Part shown: in pieces, positions 1 to 6,773 of the stretch
Position numbering within the stretch: the stretch's first letter is position 1
Layout: every line of letters begins with the position of its first letter
NCBI GenBank assembly: GCA_937929825.1
Contig: CALFUV010000014.1
Span: 1 to 38,856 of the forward strand
Reading direction: 5' to 3'
DNA length: 38,856 nucleotides
From: an uncultured Patescibacteria group bacterium
Lineage (GTDB): Bacteria; Patescibacteriota; Patescibacteriia; Veblenbacterales; UBA10138
Notes under the pieces: model-generated
The model's database searches: none
Told to the model about the DNA's origin: nothing
The model's input: the letters and a program-made list of their open reading frames with translations, nothing else
Position numbers and translations under genes: made by a program

Positions 1-1
1 T

Positions 2-631
2 GATATTTCCATAAAAAATTTGCGTTATAAAAATATATTGCGCGATGTAAGTTTGGATATAAAACAGGGAGAATTTTTAACCATTGCCGGTGCTTCTGGA
101 GCGGGGAAATCTACGCTGTTGCGCAATTTAGTCAGCTTGTATAAACCAGACGGTGGGAGCATAGAAATAGGCGGGGTTAAAAATGACAAAATAAGAAAAT
201 ATGGAAAAGAATCCGTTTATTCCATAATGTCTTATTGCAATCAAAATCCGCAAATTTTTGAAGGAATGACTTTGCGTGAAAATCTTTTGTTGTGGTCTAA
301 CGAAGAAACTGATGACGAGAAAATAAAGAAAGTGTTGGAAGATTTACATTTGGAAAAATTCATTGGGAAACTTAATGAGGAAGTTAAAAATTTGTCGGGT
401 GGTGAAAAAGTTAGAATTGGAGTAGCTCGCACTCTAATTAAGGGTGCAAAAATTATGTTACTTGATGAACCAACAGCGAGTCTTGATTCTCAAGCCGCGA
501 CAGAAGTTAGAAAAATTATTAGCGAAATAAGTGAAAAATATTCTGATACGACAATCATTTGTGTTTCTCACGATGAAGAATTGATTAAATCAAGCAAGCG
601 ATCAATCAATATGACAGAGTTGCAAAAATAA
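2..631 (+). CDS. ABC transporter ATP-binding protein (5' partial)
   Basis: This is the nucleotide-binding subunit of an ABC transporter; it would power an unseen membrane partner at the cytoplasmic membrane. The reading frame is open to the left window edge (DISIKNLRYKN precedes the TTG at 20), so the start lies outside and the TTG is not the real start. About 209 residues are visible: Walker A GASGAGKS (visible residues 30-37), Q-loop in the SYCNQNPQIF stretch, signature LSGGEKVRIGVARTL, Walker B KIMLLDEP, and the switch His in CVSHDEE. It is compact, like the FetA/YbbL-type ATPases of two-gene exporters, but the substrate cannot be read from this. No partner gene follows; the next gene is a tRNA on the other strand. 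Confidence 0.9.
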   Translation, partial: DISIKNLRYKNILRDVSLDIKQGEFLTIAGASGAGKSTLLRNLVSLYKPDGGSIEIGGVKNDKIRKYGKESVYSIMSYCNQNPQIFEGMTLRENLLLWSNEETDDEKIKKVLEDLHLEKFIGKLNEEVKNLSGGEKVRIGVARTLIKGAKIMLLDEPTASLDSQAATEVRKIISEISEKYSDTTIICVSHDEELIKSSKRSINMTELQK

Positions 632-691
632 GCCCGCCCGAATTTCGCCAAAAGAAAACAGCGGAGCAGTCAATTCCGACAAAGTTAGTTG

Positions 692-778
692 TGGTGCCCA
701 GGAGAGGACTCGAACCTCCATGGGATTGCTCCCGCTACCACCTCAAGGTAGTGCGTATACCAATTCCGCCACCTGGGC
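692..778 (-). tRNA. tRNA-Leu (anticodon GAG)
   Basis: On the minus strand this folds as a class II tRNA: acceptor GCCCAGG pairs with CCTGGGC, the anticodon stem CTACC/GGTAG carries loop TTGAGGT (anticodon GAG), there is a long variable arm (GCGGGAGCAATCCCAT), and the T-loop is TTCGAGT. The discriminator is A and CCA is encoded. It reads CUC and CUU leucine codons. Confidence 0.95.
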
Positions 779-843
779 ATATTATTAATTTACTAATTTA
801 AAATTAACAGCCAACAGAGGCTCTATTAGGCGATTAGTTGGTA

Positions 844-1194
844 TTATTGGTTTTTAAGTTTTTTTATTGCCTCTTCTTTAACTTTTTTACCGTAATTTCT
901 CATGTAATAAAGCTTGGCTCGCCGCACGCGCATTTGTTTTACAGTTTCAATATTAGTGATTGTTGGCAAATGAAGGGGAAAAATTCTTTCTACGCCAACG
1001 CCGTTGGATATTTTACGTACAGTAATGGTAGCGTTTGGACCTTCTTCGCCCCGTTTAGCAATCACTAAACCCTCAAAAATCTGGATTCGTTCTTTTTCTT
1101 CACCCTTGGTATTGAATTCTTTAATTTTTTGATGAACACGTACTACTTGACCGGGTTTAATTAAATTATATTTAAGGTTGTTTTCTTGAGACAT
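844..1194 (-). CDS. rplS: 50S ribosomal protein L19
   Basis: L19 is a large-subunit protein at the 30S-50S interface. The 116-aa product has the normal family length and the family pattern: [14 protein letters not shown] near the N-terminus, [15 protein letters not shown] in the middle, then [20 protein letters not shown], and a basic C-terminus with [11 protein letters not shown]. The ATG gives the usual N-terminus ([11 protein letters not shown]). It lies downstream of gmk on the same strand with a 57-bp gap. In many bacteria rplS sits next to trmD and rpsP; here those genes are about 33 kb away, so the classical operon is split. Confidence 0.95.
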   Translation of the reverse strand: MSQENNLKYNLIKPGQVVRVHQKIKEFNTKGEEKERIQIFEGLVIAKRGEEGPNATITVRKISNGVGVERIFPLHLPTITNIETVKQMRVRRAKLYYMRNYGKKVKEEAIKKLKNQ

Positions 1195-1251
1195 AGTTAG
1201 TCGAATTAAGTCTATTAAGCCAAATTAAGATACCTTATTATAATATTATAG

Positions 1252-1833
1252 TCAAGCCCTATTCTCAATATGTTTTTTGATAATTTTTACCACTTTATTA
1301 ACAGTTTCCGGTAATTTTTGCCAGCGATTAATTACTATATAATCATATAATTTCATGGCTTTGAGTTCTTTTTTAGCCTCTTGCCAACGATAGGCTTTTT
1401 GTTTAGTTGTCATTTTATAGGAGGCATAAATTCTTTTTTTTATTTCTGCAGGTGATTCGGCAGTAATGAATATTAGAATACAATTGTTAATCAATTTATT
1501 TATTTTAGTCGCGCCTTGTACATCCACGTTTATTATAAGGTTGTAACCTTTATTTAGAGCAGAAAGTATTTCTTTTTTAGGAGTACCAAATTTATATCCT
1601 CGTACACAAGCCCATTCTAGCAGTTGATTGGTTTTAATAAGTTTATTAAATTGTTTATCAGTTAAAAAATTTAATTGTTGTCCATTTTTTTCGCCCGGTC
1701 GGCGTGGGCGTGTAGTGTTGGTAACAATACTTTTTAAGTTTAAACTCTTAATTTTTTTTATAGCGGTTATTACCGAATCTTTACCAACTTGTGATGGTCC
1801 GGAAATAATGAAAAGTGTACCTTTTTTCTTCAT
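1252..1833 (-). CDS. gmk: Guanylate kinase
   Basis: GMP kinase (GMP + ATP to GDP + ADP) of the cytoplasmic purine nucleotide pathway. The 193-aa length fits the family. The P-loop is GPSQVGKDS (residues 12-20), a variant of the usual GPSGAGKST that keeps the essential Gly-Lys; the GMP-binding segment VTNTTRPRRPGEKNGQQLNFL follows, and the LIINVDVQGA strand is present. The start codon overlaps the stop of the upstream pseudouridine synthase gene (ATGA overlap at 1830-1833), so the two are probably translationally coupled. rplS follows in the same direction. Confidence 0.92.
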   Translation of the reverse strand: MKKKGTLFIISGPSQVGKDSVITAIKKIKSLNLKSIVTNTTRPRRPGEKNGQQLNFLTDKQFNKLIKTNQLLEWACVRGYKFGTPKKEILSALNKGYNLIINVDVQGATKINKLINNCILIFITAESPAEIKKRIYASYKMTTKQKAYRWQEAKKELKAMKLYDYIVINRWQKLPETVNKVVKIIKKHIENRA

Positions 1834-2774
1834 GATAATAAACTTAGAAAATTATTAAGTTCTGCCGGCAAGGGGGAAGTAAAAGTTTTTTTTGTGCCCT
1901 CTAAATCAATAAATGATAATTGGTATGAGTGCAAGAATATTCTACCCGGGTTATTTTTAAAATTTATTTTAGCCGGACGATATAATTTATCACCCACTAA
2001 AGGATACCCTAAGGCCGCTAGGTGGGCTCTGATTTGGTGGGTGCGTCCGGTTTCCAAATTTATTTTTAATAAAGTGCATTGCTGATATTCTTTTTCTACA
2101 ACATAGTGGGTTATGGCCTCTCGTGCTTCTTGGTCTCCAAATTTTCTGGCTGCAATTTTGCCGTGATTTCTTTTTGAGCGAGCCAAAGGAAATTTTATAG
2201 TACCGGAGGGTTGTGATACTCTGCCAATCACTAATCCCAGATATTCTTTTTTAACAGATCTTTTGGCGAATTGTTGTTTAAGATGTTCAAACATATCATT
2301 AGTTAGAGCAACTACCAGTAAGCCGGATACTTCTTTATCAAGTCTATGTACTATTCCGGGGCGTAAAGAATTTTCCCCGATAGTTTTTAGTTCGGGAAAT
2401 TGTGTTATCAAACTTTCAATTAGAGTTGGTTCGGTTACACCGGGGGCTGGATGTACCACTATTCCGGCCGGTTTATCTACTACAATATAATCACTAGTTT
2501 GACAAATTATTTTATAAGGGACTGATTTGTTTGGTTTTAAATGAGGTTTGATTGGTGTTTTGCTTATTGTCCAGGTAATTATTTCTCCGGATTTTAGGAA
2601 AAAATGAGCTGGTACTTTTTTATCATTTACTTTTATAGCACCAGATTCAATAGCTTTCTGAATAAAATTTCTGGACCAATCTTCATTCATAATACCTCTC
2701 ATAAATTTATCCAGCCGTTGGCCGCGTGCTTCTGAGGGTACAATTAATGAATTTGTAGTCATAACTTTATTCAT
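1830..2774 (-). CDS. rluD: RluA/RluD-family 23S rRNA pseudouridine synthase
   Basis: Isomerises uridine to pseudouridine in structured RNA, most likely 23S rRNA. The 314-aa protein has an N-terminal S4 RNA-binding domain (about residues 15-75, with QRLDKFMRG and GAIKVNDKKV) and the catalytic domain from about 90 onward. The catalytic motif HRLDKEVSGLLV holds the nucleophile Asp146, and the C-terminal ETGRTHQIRAHLAALGYPLVGD motif is intact. The exact target position (RluD versus RluA or RluC type) cannot be fixed from sequence alone; the S4 domain favours RluD/RluC. It leads a unit with gmk (ATGA overlap) and rplS. Confidence 0.9.
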   Translation of the reverse strand: MNKVMTTNSLIVPSEARGQRLDKFMRGIMNEDWSRNFIQKAIESGAIKVNDKKVPAHFFLKSGEIITWTISKTPIKPHLKPNKSVPYKIICQTSDYIVVDKPAGIVVHPAPGVTEPTLIESLITQFPELKTIGENSLRPGIVHRLDKEVSGLLVVALTNDMFEHLKQQFAKRSVKKEYLGLVIGRVSQPSGTIKFPLARSKRNHGKIAARKFGDQEAREAITHYVVEKEYQQCTLLKINLETGRTHQIRAHLAALGYPLVGDKLYRPAKINFKNNPGRIFLHSYQLSFIDLEGTKKTFTSPLPAELNNFLSLLS

Positions 2775-2893
2775 TAATTAAATTATAGCAGGTTATGGTA
2801 TAGGCTGGCAGATATAAAAACTCTTCGATTCTTAAAAGGCGAAGGATGGTTGAAGGTGGTTTTAAGAGGCGATTATTTAACAGTTATTTTTTA

Positions 2894-4402
2894 TTAATAA
2901 TAATTATTAATATTAATTTTATATTCGCGTAGATATTGTTTAGCTTGTTTTTTATTTTTTATCCTTCCTTCTAGTTGAGCCTCTTCAATAATTTTTAACA
3001 GTTGTCCAATTTGTGGACCGGGTTTAAGTTTGAGTTCTTTCATAATTTCCTTCCCGTTAAGTAATAATTTTAGTTTGCCCTGTGTTAATTTTTGATTAAC
3101 TTCATTTATACGTTTTTGTAGTTGATATAATCTAGGTAATAATGAACTGCCGTCAATTGGGCGGGTGCCGTACATATCAGCAAAGATTACTTGTTGTAGT
3201 TCTAATCCTTTTACAGGATCAGCCAGAAAATAACGATAAATAGTGGTAGGTTTAAAAATTTCCGGTTCACCATGTGCCAATAGTAAATGGTTATTAACTA
3301 ACCATGTAATCGTTTCAGTTTTTATTTGTCCAGCCATAGAGTCTGTATAGCTGGTAAGTTTAAGCCTTTGACAAATATTGGGCACTAAACGAGCCCCAGC
3401 CACATCATGCCCATCGGTGCGAATTCTATCAACGCCATCTTTTTTAGGTGTTTTGAGTGTAAGCGGTTTGCCAATGTCATGTAGAAGCGTGCCTATTATT
3501 ACATTTAAACTAGGTTTGTTTTTACCAAAAAATTTTTGCCACTCTAGATTTTCAAATGAAGTTAAAGCAAGTTTAGTGTGTTGCCAAACATCACCCTCGC
3601 TATGCCACTTACGAGGTTGAGGTGTTTTATGCAAGGCAGTTACTTCCGGTAGAAGTTCTGACATAAAACCTGTTTTATCAAATAAGTCCATGGCCAAAAA
3701 AGGATTGGCAATAAATGATTTAAGCAGTTCGCGTGCTATAATCTCCCGCGGAACTAGCCAATTTCCTTCTTTTTTGCCCAAACTAGTTTTATGACTTAAA
3801 ACTGACAGGTTTTTTAAAGTGGCTGACTCAATTTTAAATCCAAGTTGACAGGCAAATCTTATGGCACGTAAAGTGCGTGATAGATCTTCTTTAAATCTTT
3901 GTTCTGGATAGCCAACAGTTTTAATTTTTTTATTTTTAATATCAAATAATCCTCTGGCAGGATCAATGATACAGCCATTAGATAGATTAAGCGCCAGTGC
4001 ATTAATAGTGAAATCGCGGCGTAATAAATCATCTTGAATCGGCAAATCGGGGTTACTTTTAATTTTAAAATCTCGGTATTCTCCTGTACCCATAGATACA
4101 TGTTCAGTACGCGGTAAAGCCACATCAATTACTTCTCCTTTCCAGCCAGCTGGCTGCCATTTATAAACACCAAAGGTTTTACCAACCAAATTTACTTGTC
4201 CTCGTTTTGCCAGCCACCGTTCTAAAGTTTTAGCCGGTATACCACTTACCACCAAGTCATAATCTTTAGTTATTCTTTTAAGCAGTAAATCACGTACTGC
4301 CCCACCTACTAGATAAACCCGAGCTGGTTTAAGATCATTATTAATACGCGCTCCAATTTTTCGTAAATGAGATGGTAATTTTTTTATTAGTCCTTTAATC
4401 AT
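2894..4402 (-). CDS. cca: CCA tRNA nucleotidyltransferase with HD domain
   Basis: Adds or repairs the 3'-CCA end of tRNAs. The 502-aa protein begins with the class II nucleotidyltransferase head: LVGGAVRDLLL (about 31-41) and the metal-binding pair Asp47/Asp49 in KDYDLVV. RRDFTINALALNL and the neck and body RNA-binding parts follow, then an HD domain (TLLHDIGKPLTL, and HDVAGARLV further on), as in the long CCA-enzyme/poly(A)-polymerase group. All tRNAs seen in this window already encode CCA, so repair may be the main need. It is transcribed toward rluD with a 119-bp gap. The start gives MIKGLIKKLPSHLRKIG, the usual distance from the catalytic head. Confidence 0.93.
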   Translation of the reverse strand: MIKGLIKKLPSHLRKIGARINNDLKPARVYLVGGAVRDLLLKRITKDYDLVVSGIPAKTLERWLAKRGQVNLVGKTFGVYKWQPAGWKGEVIDVALPRTEHVSMGTGEYRDFKIKSNPDLPIQDDLLRRDFTINALALNLSNGCIIDPARGLFDIKNKKIKTVGYPEQRFKEDLSRTLRAIRFACQLGFKIESATLKNLSVLSHKTSLGKKEGNWLVPREIIARELLKSFIANPFLAMDLFDKTGFMSELLPEVTALHKTPQPRKWHSEGDVWQHTKLALTSFENLEWQKFFGKNKPSLNVIIGTLLHDIGKPLTLKTPKKDGVDRIRTDGHDVAGARLVPNICQRLKLTSYTDSMAGQIKTETITWLVNNHLLLAHGEPEIFKPTTIYRYFLADPVKGLELQQVIFADMYGTRPIDGSSLLPRLYQLQKRINEVNQKLTQGKLKLLLNGKEIMKELKLKPGPQIGQLLKIIEEAQLEGRIKNKKQAKQYLREYKININNYY

Positions 4403-4507
4403 ATTTAAACCATAGCAAAGATTTATTTTTGAAAACAGACCTAATTATTATTTATGATTATTGAGATAATATAATATGAATAATTACTATATATAAAATA
4501 TTATTAT

Positions 4508-4531
4508 GGAATATTTCGCGCGAAACATTCC
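4508..4531. repeat. Palindrome with TTTCGCGCGAAA core (3' side of ArsR-like gene)
   Basis: Arms GGAAT/ATTCC enclose the self-complementary 12-mer TTTCGCGCGAAA, with one A/C mismatch in between (4513/4526). The same 12-mer lies at the centre of the larger palindrome at 4925-4970, so the two copies bracket the regulator gene. It could be a regulator-binding site, a terminator-like hairpin for the gene (no good T-run follows), or an element end. Confidence 0.85.
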
Positions 4532-4583
4532 TTAGGTTAAAAAACTTAGAGTTTGGTGAAAATAAAATTATTATAACATTAAA

Positions 4584-4868
4584 CTAGCTTTGTTTATTTG
4601 TGTTAATAAATTTTAATAGCTGACGTTGAATTTTATTTGGCGCATTATCAATTTGGTAAAGAACATCAACACCGCGGCGTTCATTTTGTGTAAAGCCGCT
4701 TTGAGTTAAGAGTAGTAGATGTTTGTGAGTTGATTTTACAGACAATCTTATGTATGCGGCAATTTCTTTAAGAGGTGTAGCGCCATGTTTGTGCAGGTAA
4801 TTTAGAATTTGCAAACGTTTATTATTAGCCAGAACACGAAAAATTTTGGAGTGAGTATATATATTCAT
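4584..4868 (-). CDS. ArsR-like winged-helix transcriptional regulator
   Basis: A 94-aa single-domain protein with the winged-helix pattern of ArsR/SmtB proteins: FRVLANNKRLQILNYL (helix 1), then TPLKEIAAYIRLSVKSTHKHLLLLTQSGF (helix-turn-helix), then a wing (NERRGVDVLYQID). No cysteine or histidine metal site of the ArsR/CadC type is visible, so the effector is unknown. The gene stands alone and is bracketed by two palindromes sharing TTTCGCGCGAAA: 4925-4970 upstream, next to a TATAAT at 4918-4923, and 4508-4531 downstream. This suggests that it binds this motif and represses itself. No target gene is seen nearby. Confidence 0.8.
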   Translation of the reverse strand: MNIYTHSKIFRVLANNKRLQILNYLHKHGATPLKEIAAYIRLSVKSTHKHLLLLTQSGFTQNERRGVDVLYQIDNAPNKIQRQLLKFINTNKQS

Positions 4869-4924
4869 GATATAAGTTAATTACAATAATAGATAGTTAT
4901 AATAGAATTATTTTTTCATTATAA

Positions 4925-4970
4925 TTATTACCCTAGTAAGGTTTCGCGCGAAACCTTACTAGGGTAATAA
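4925..4970. repeat. 46-bp perfect palindrome upstream of ArsR-like gene
   Basis: Two 23-base arms are exactly complementary with no spacer; the left arm starts TTATTACCCTAG and ends GGTTTCGC, and the centre is TTTCGCGCGAAA. It can extrude as a cruciform or fold as a hairpin in RNA. It abuts a TATAAT box (4918-4923, minus strand) in front of the ArsR-like gene, a suitable place for an operator. The 12-bp core recurs at 4514-4525. Confidence 0.92.
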
Positions 4971-5080
4971 GGTAAGTAAAAAGTACGGAAATTAGACGAT
5001 TGTTAAAATTACAAAATATTTTTCCTATCAACAGACAGGTAAAAATTTTGACTGAGTGTAAATTATCTAAAATCAGATCT

Positions 5081-5157
5081 TGGTGCGCGCACCTGGACTT
5101 GAACCAGGGACCTTCACAATGTCAATGTGACGCTCTAACCAGCTGAGCTATGCGCGC
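5081..5157 (-). tRNA. tRNA-Val (anticodon GAC)
   Basis: Minus-strand cloverleaf: acceptor GCGCGCA/TGCGCGC, D-arm with GG (AGCTCAGCTGGTTAGAGC), anticodon stem TCACA/TGTGA with loop TTGACAT (anticodon GAC), T-loop TTCAAGT, discriminator A and encoded CCA. It reads GUC and GUU. Its A73-CCA end matches the UGGU bulge of the T-box ahead of valS. Confidence 0.96.
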
Positions 5158-5369
5158 TTGGTACAAAGATTGTAATTTATTTAGTTAACTTTATCAAGAA
5201 TACTATTTATTTCAATATTTAACTTAAGATTTTAAATGTTCAAGCAGTACCATTAATTCTGTCTAGTTTATTCTGTTAAAATCTTCAGTCGTGAAGGAGA
5301 TTATATTCTTTAATAAAAGTGCTTATTTTTATAAAGATTTAGGTCAATTGGTAATTTTATAAATAGGGT

Positions 5370-5444
5370 TGGTGCGCGCGCCTGGATTCGAACCAGGAAC
5401 CGATCGTGTATAAGACGATTGCTCTACCGTTGAGCTACGCGCGC
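5370..5444 (-). tRNA. tRNA-Ile (anticodon UAU)
   Basis: Minus-strand cloverleaf: acceptor GCGCGCG/CGCGCGC, D-arm AGCTCAACGGTAGAGC, anticodon stem ATCGT/ACGAT with loop CTTATAC (anticodon TAT), T-loop TTCGAAT, discriminator A, encoded CCA. The anticodon UAU reads AUA directly. Most bacteria read AUA with a CAU-anticodon tRNA whose C34 is converted to lysidine by TilS, so this is the uncommon solution. Confidence 0.93.
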
Positions 5445-5487
5445 TTAGTTATTATCTGCTTAAGATATTTTACTGCTCTAAGGTGTA

Positions 5488-6630
5488 TTACTCAAGTGGT
5501 TTTAGGATACTTTTAATATAATCAATAATTTTCTTTTCTGCTTCTATCACCGAGCAGTTAGTTAAGGTGGTGTAAGCAGTGTGTTGATCTCCTTGGGGAG
5601 CAAATGGTTTAAGCAGATCATCTGCCCGGCGTCCAATGCCCGCATGTAAATAAACAGACGTATATCCAGGATTTTTTTCGTAGATGATAACAACAGTTTT
5701 TGCTTCAACTGCTCCCAAAATTAAATCTTCCACTACGCCCGGCAAATCAGATTCATCAGCGCCTGATTTTATAAAATCTTCAGGAGTTAATACAGACCAA
5801 ACCAATTTGCGCGCTGAATCGCTCTTTAGTCGTGCCAGAACTCTACCCCATAACTTTAAGGTGGGAAGTTTTTTAGTGCGTAAAAGATGAGTAACAACCT
5901 CTTCACGCCGTGCCCCCAAGGTTATTAATTTACTAGCCTTTTCTAAGGTGCGAGGAGTAACTTGTGGACTGGTAAAATTTTTACTAGCCATAGTAAGTGA
6001 AGTATAAAGGCAGGTAGCTATATTAGCATTCAATAATTCTGGTTTAGTAGTCTCGATAATTTCCATTATCAATTCTGCTGAAGAAGCTAGATTAAAATCT
6101 ATTAAATTAACTTGACCAAAATGTTCATTATGCGCATTGTTATCTATGTTAATGATGGTTGTTTGGTAGAAAAACTCAGTGTTATCTTGAAAAAGTGAAC
6201 CCAAGCTATTTAGATCGGGGGTGTCTAAAGTAATTATTAAATCATAGGCAAAGTCGGACGATTGAGTAGTTAGATCTTCCCCAGTAAAGCTGCCTTGTTC
6301 GGGAGTAATATAGATATTTAATTTTTCTTTTTCTAAACTGTAGCTTAGGTCCTTAAGTCGTTTATTAGCCAAATTTAGAGAAATAATAAATTTTCTTAAA
6401 CTAACAGGTTGACTGGCTATACGCTTTACATTAGGTAAAAAACGTAAATTACTCGGCAATTCAAAATCAGTTGAAACAATATCTGTTCTTTTGCCTAAAT
6501 TTTCCAAAAAAATAGCCAAAGCCAAACTTGAACCTACAGCTATTAAAGCCTTGGAACGAGGAAAGGTAATAAGTATATTTCTGGCAGAATTTATAACCGC
6601 CTGAACTTGTTGTATATCTGTTCTTGCCAT
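5488..6630 (-). CDS. Degenerate DHH/DHHA1-family protein (probable pseudoenzyme)
   Basis: The 380-aa protein has the layout of NrnA-type DHH phosphoesterases and is a paralogue of the gene at 9222-10190: the segments TLKLWGRVLARL and LKIWGRIFERL align, as do DFIKSGADESDLPGVVEDL and DFEELGANEEMLEGVANFL. The catalytic residues are mostly lost: the motif I aspartates are absent (FPRSKALIAVGSSLALA), motif III is DNNAHN instead of DHH, the motif IV Asp is replaced (LTMASKNFTSP), and the C-terminal GGGH becomes QGDQHTAY. The motif II Asp is kept (LIITLDTPDL). It is therefore probably a binding or regulatory protein, not a nuclease. It is transcribed divergently from infB. Confidence 0.85.
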   Translation of the reverse strand: MARTDIQQVQAVINSARNILITFPRSKALIAVGSSLALAIFLENLGKRTDIVSTDFELPSNLRFLPNVKRIASQPVSLRKFIISLNLANKRLKDLSYSLEKEKLNIYITPEQGSFTGEDLTTQSSDFAYDLIITLDTPDLNSLGSLFQDNTEFFYQTTIINIDNNAHNEHFGQVNLIDFNLASSAELIMEIIETTKPELLNANIATCLYTSLTMASKNFTSPQVTPRTLEKASKLITLGARREEVVTHLLRTKKLPTLKLWGRVLARLKSDSARKLVWSVLTPEDFIKSGADESDLPGVVEDLILGAVEAKTVVIIYEKNPGYTSVYLHAGIGRRADDLLKPFAPQGDQHTAYTTLTNCSVIEAEKKIIDYIKSILKPLE

Positions 6631-6636
6631 AAAAAA

Positions 6637-6656
6637 TAAGTTAGCCGTCTAACTTA
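6637..6656 (-). promoter_or_regulatory. Hairpin plus T-run directly before the degenerate DHH gene
   Basis: TAAGTTAG and CTAACTTA form an 8-bp stem with a 4-nt loop. On the minus strand it is followed by ATTTTTT and then the ATG at 6630, so it looks like a weak terminator or attenuator, or an operator, in the leader. A minus-strand TTGACA-N17-TAAGTT lies just upstream (about 6651-6679) and overlaps the hairpin. Confidence 0.45.
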
Positions 6657-6713
6657 CCCAATTATAGTAGGTTTGTCAATTGTTTTTGGGTAAGTTGATT
6701 ATTTAACTAATAG

Positions 6714-6742
6714 TTGACTTTTTTGTCAAGTCGACGTAAATT
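6714..6742 (+). promoter_or_regulatory. Promoter for infB
   Basis: TTGACT (6714-6719), 17-bp spacer, TAAATT (6737-6742). Transcription would start near 6749, downstream of the in-frame TTG at 6714, which argues that infB starts at the ATG at 6774. Confidence 0.7.
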
Positions 6743-6773
6743 TAACAAGCCATTAGATAAAAAAGCTGATTTT

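Noticed and set aside
3859-4128. Minus-strand 89-aa ORF inside cca
   Set aside because: It is a shifted frame within the well-supported cca gene and contains no recognisable domain.
5370-5444. tRNA-Met or tRNA-Lys reading of the anticodon loop
   Set aside because: The 7-nt loop CTTATAC places TAT, not CAT or TTT, at positions 34-36, with a 5-bp perfectly paired stem.
6714-6773. Longer infB starting at TTG 6714
   Set aside because: The TTG is the -35 box of a good promoter, and the 20 extra residues do not look like IF-2; the ATG at 6774 begins the IF2_N domain.
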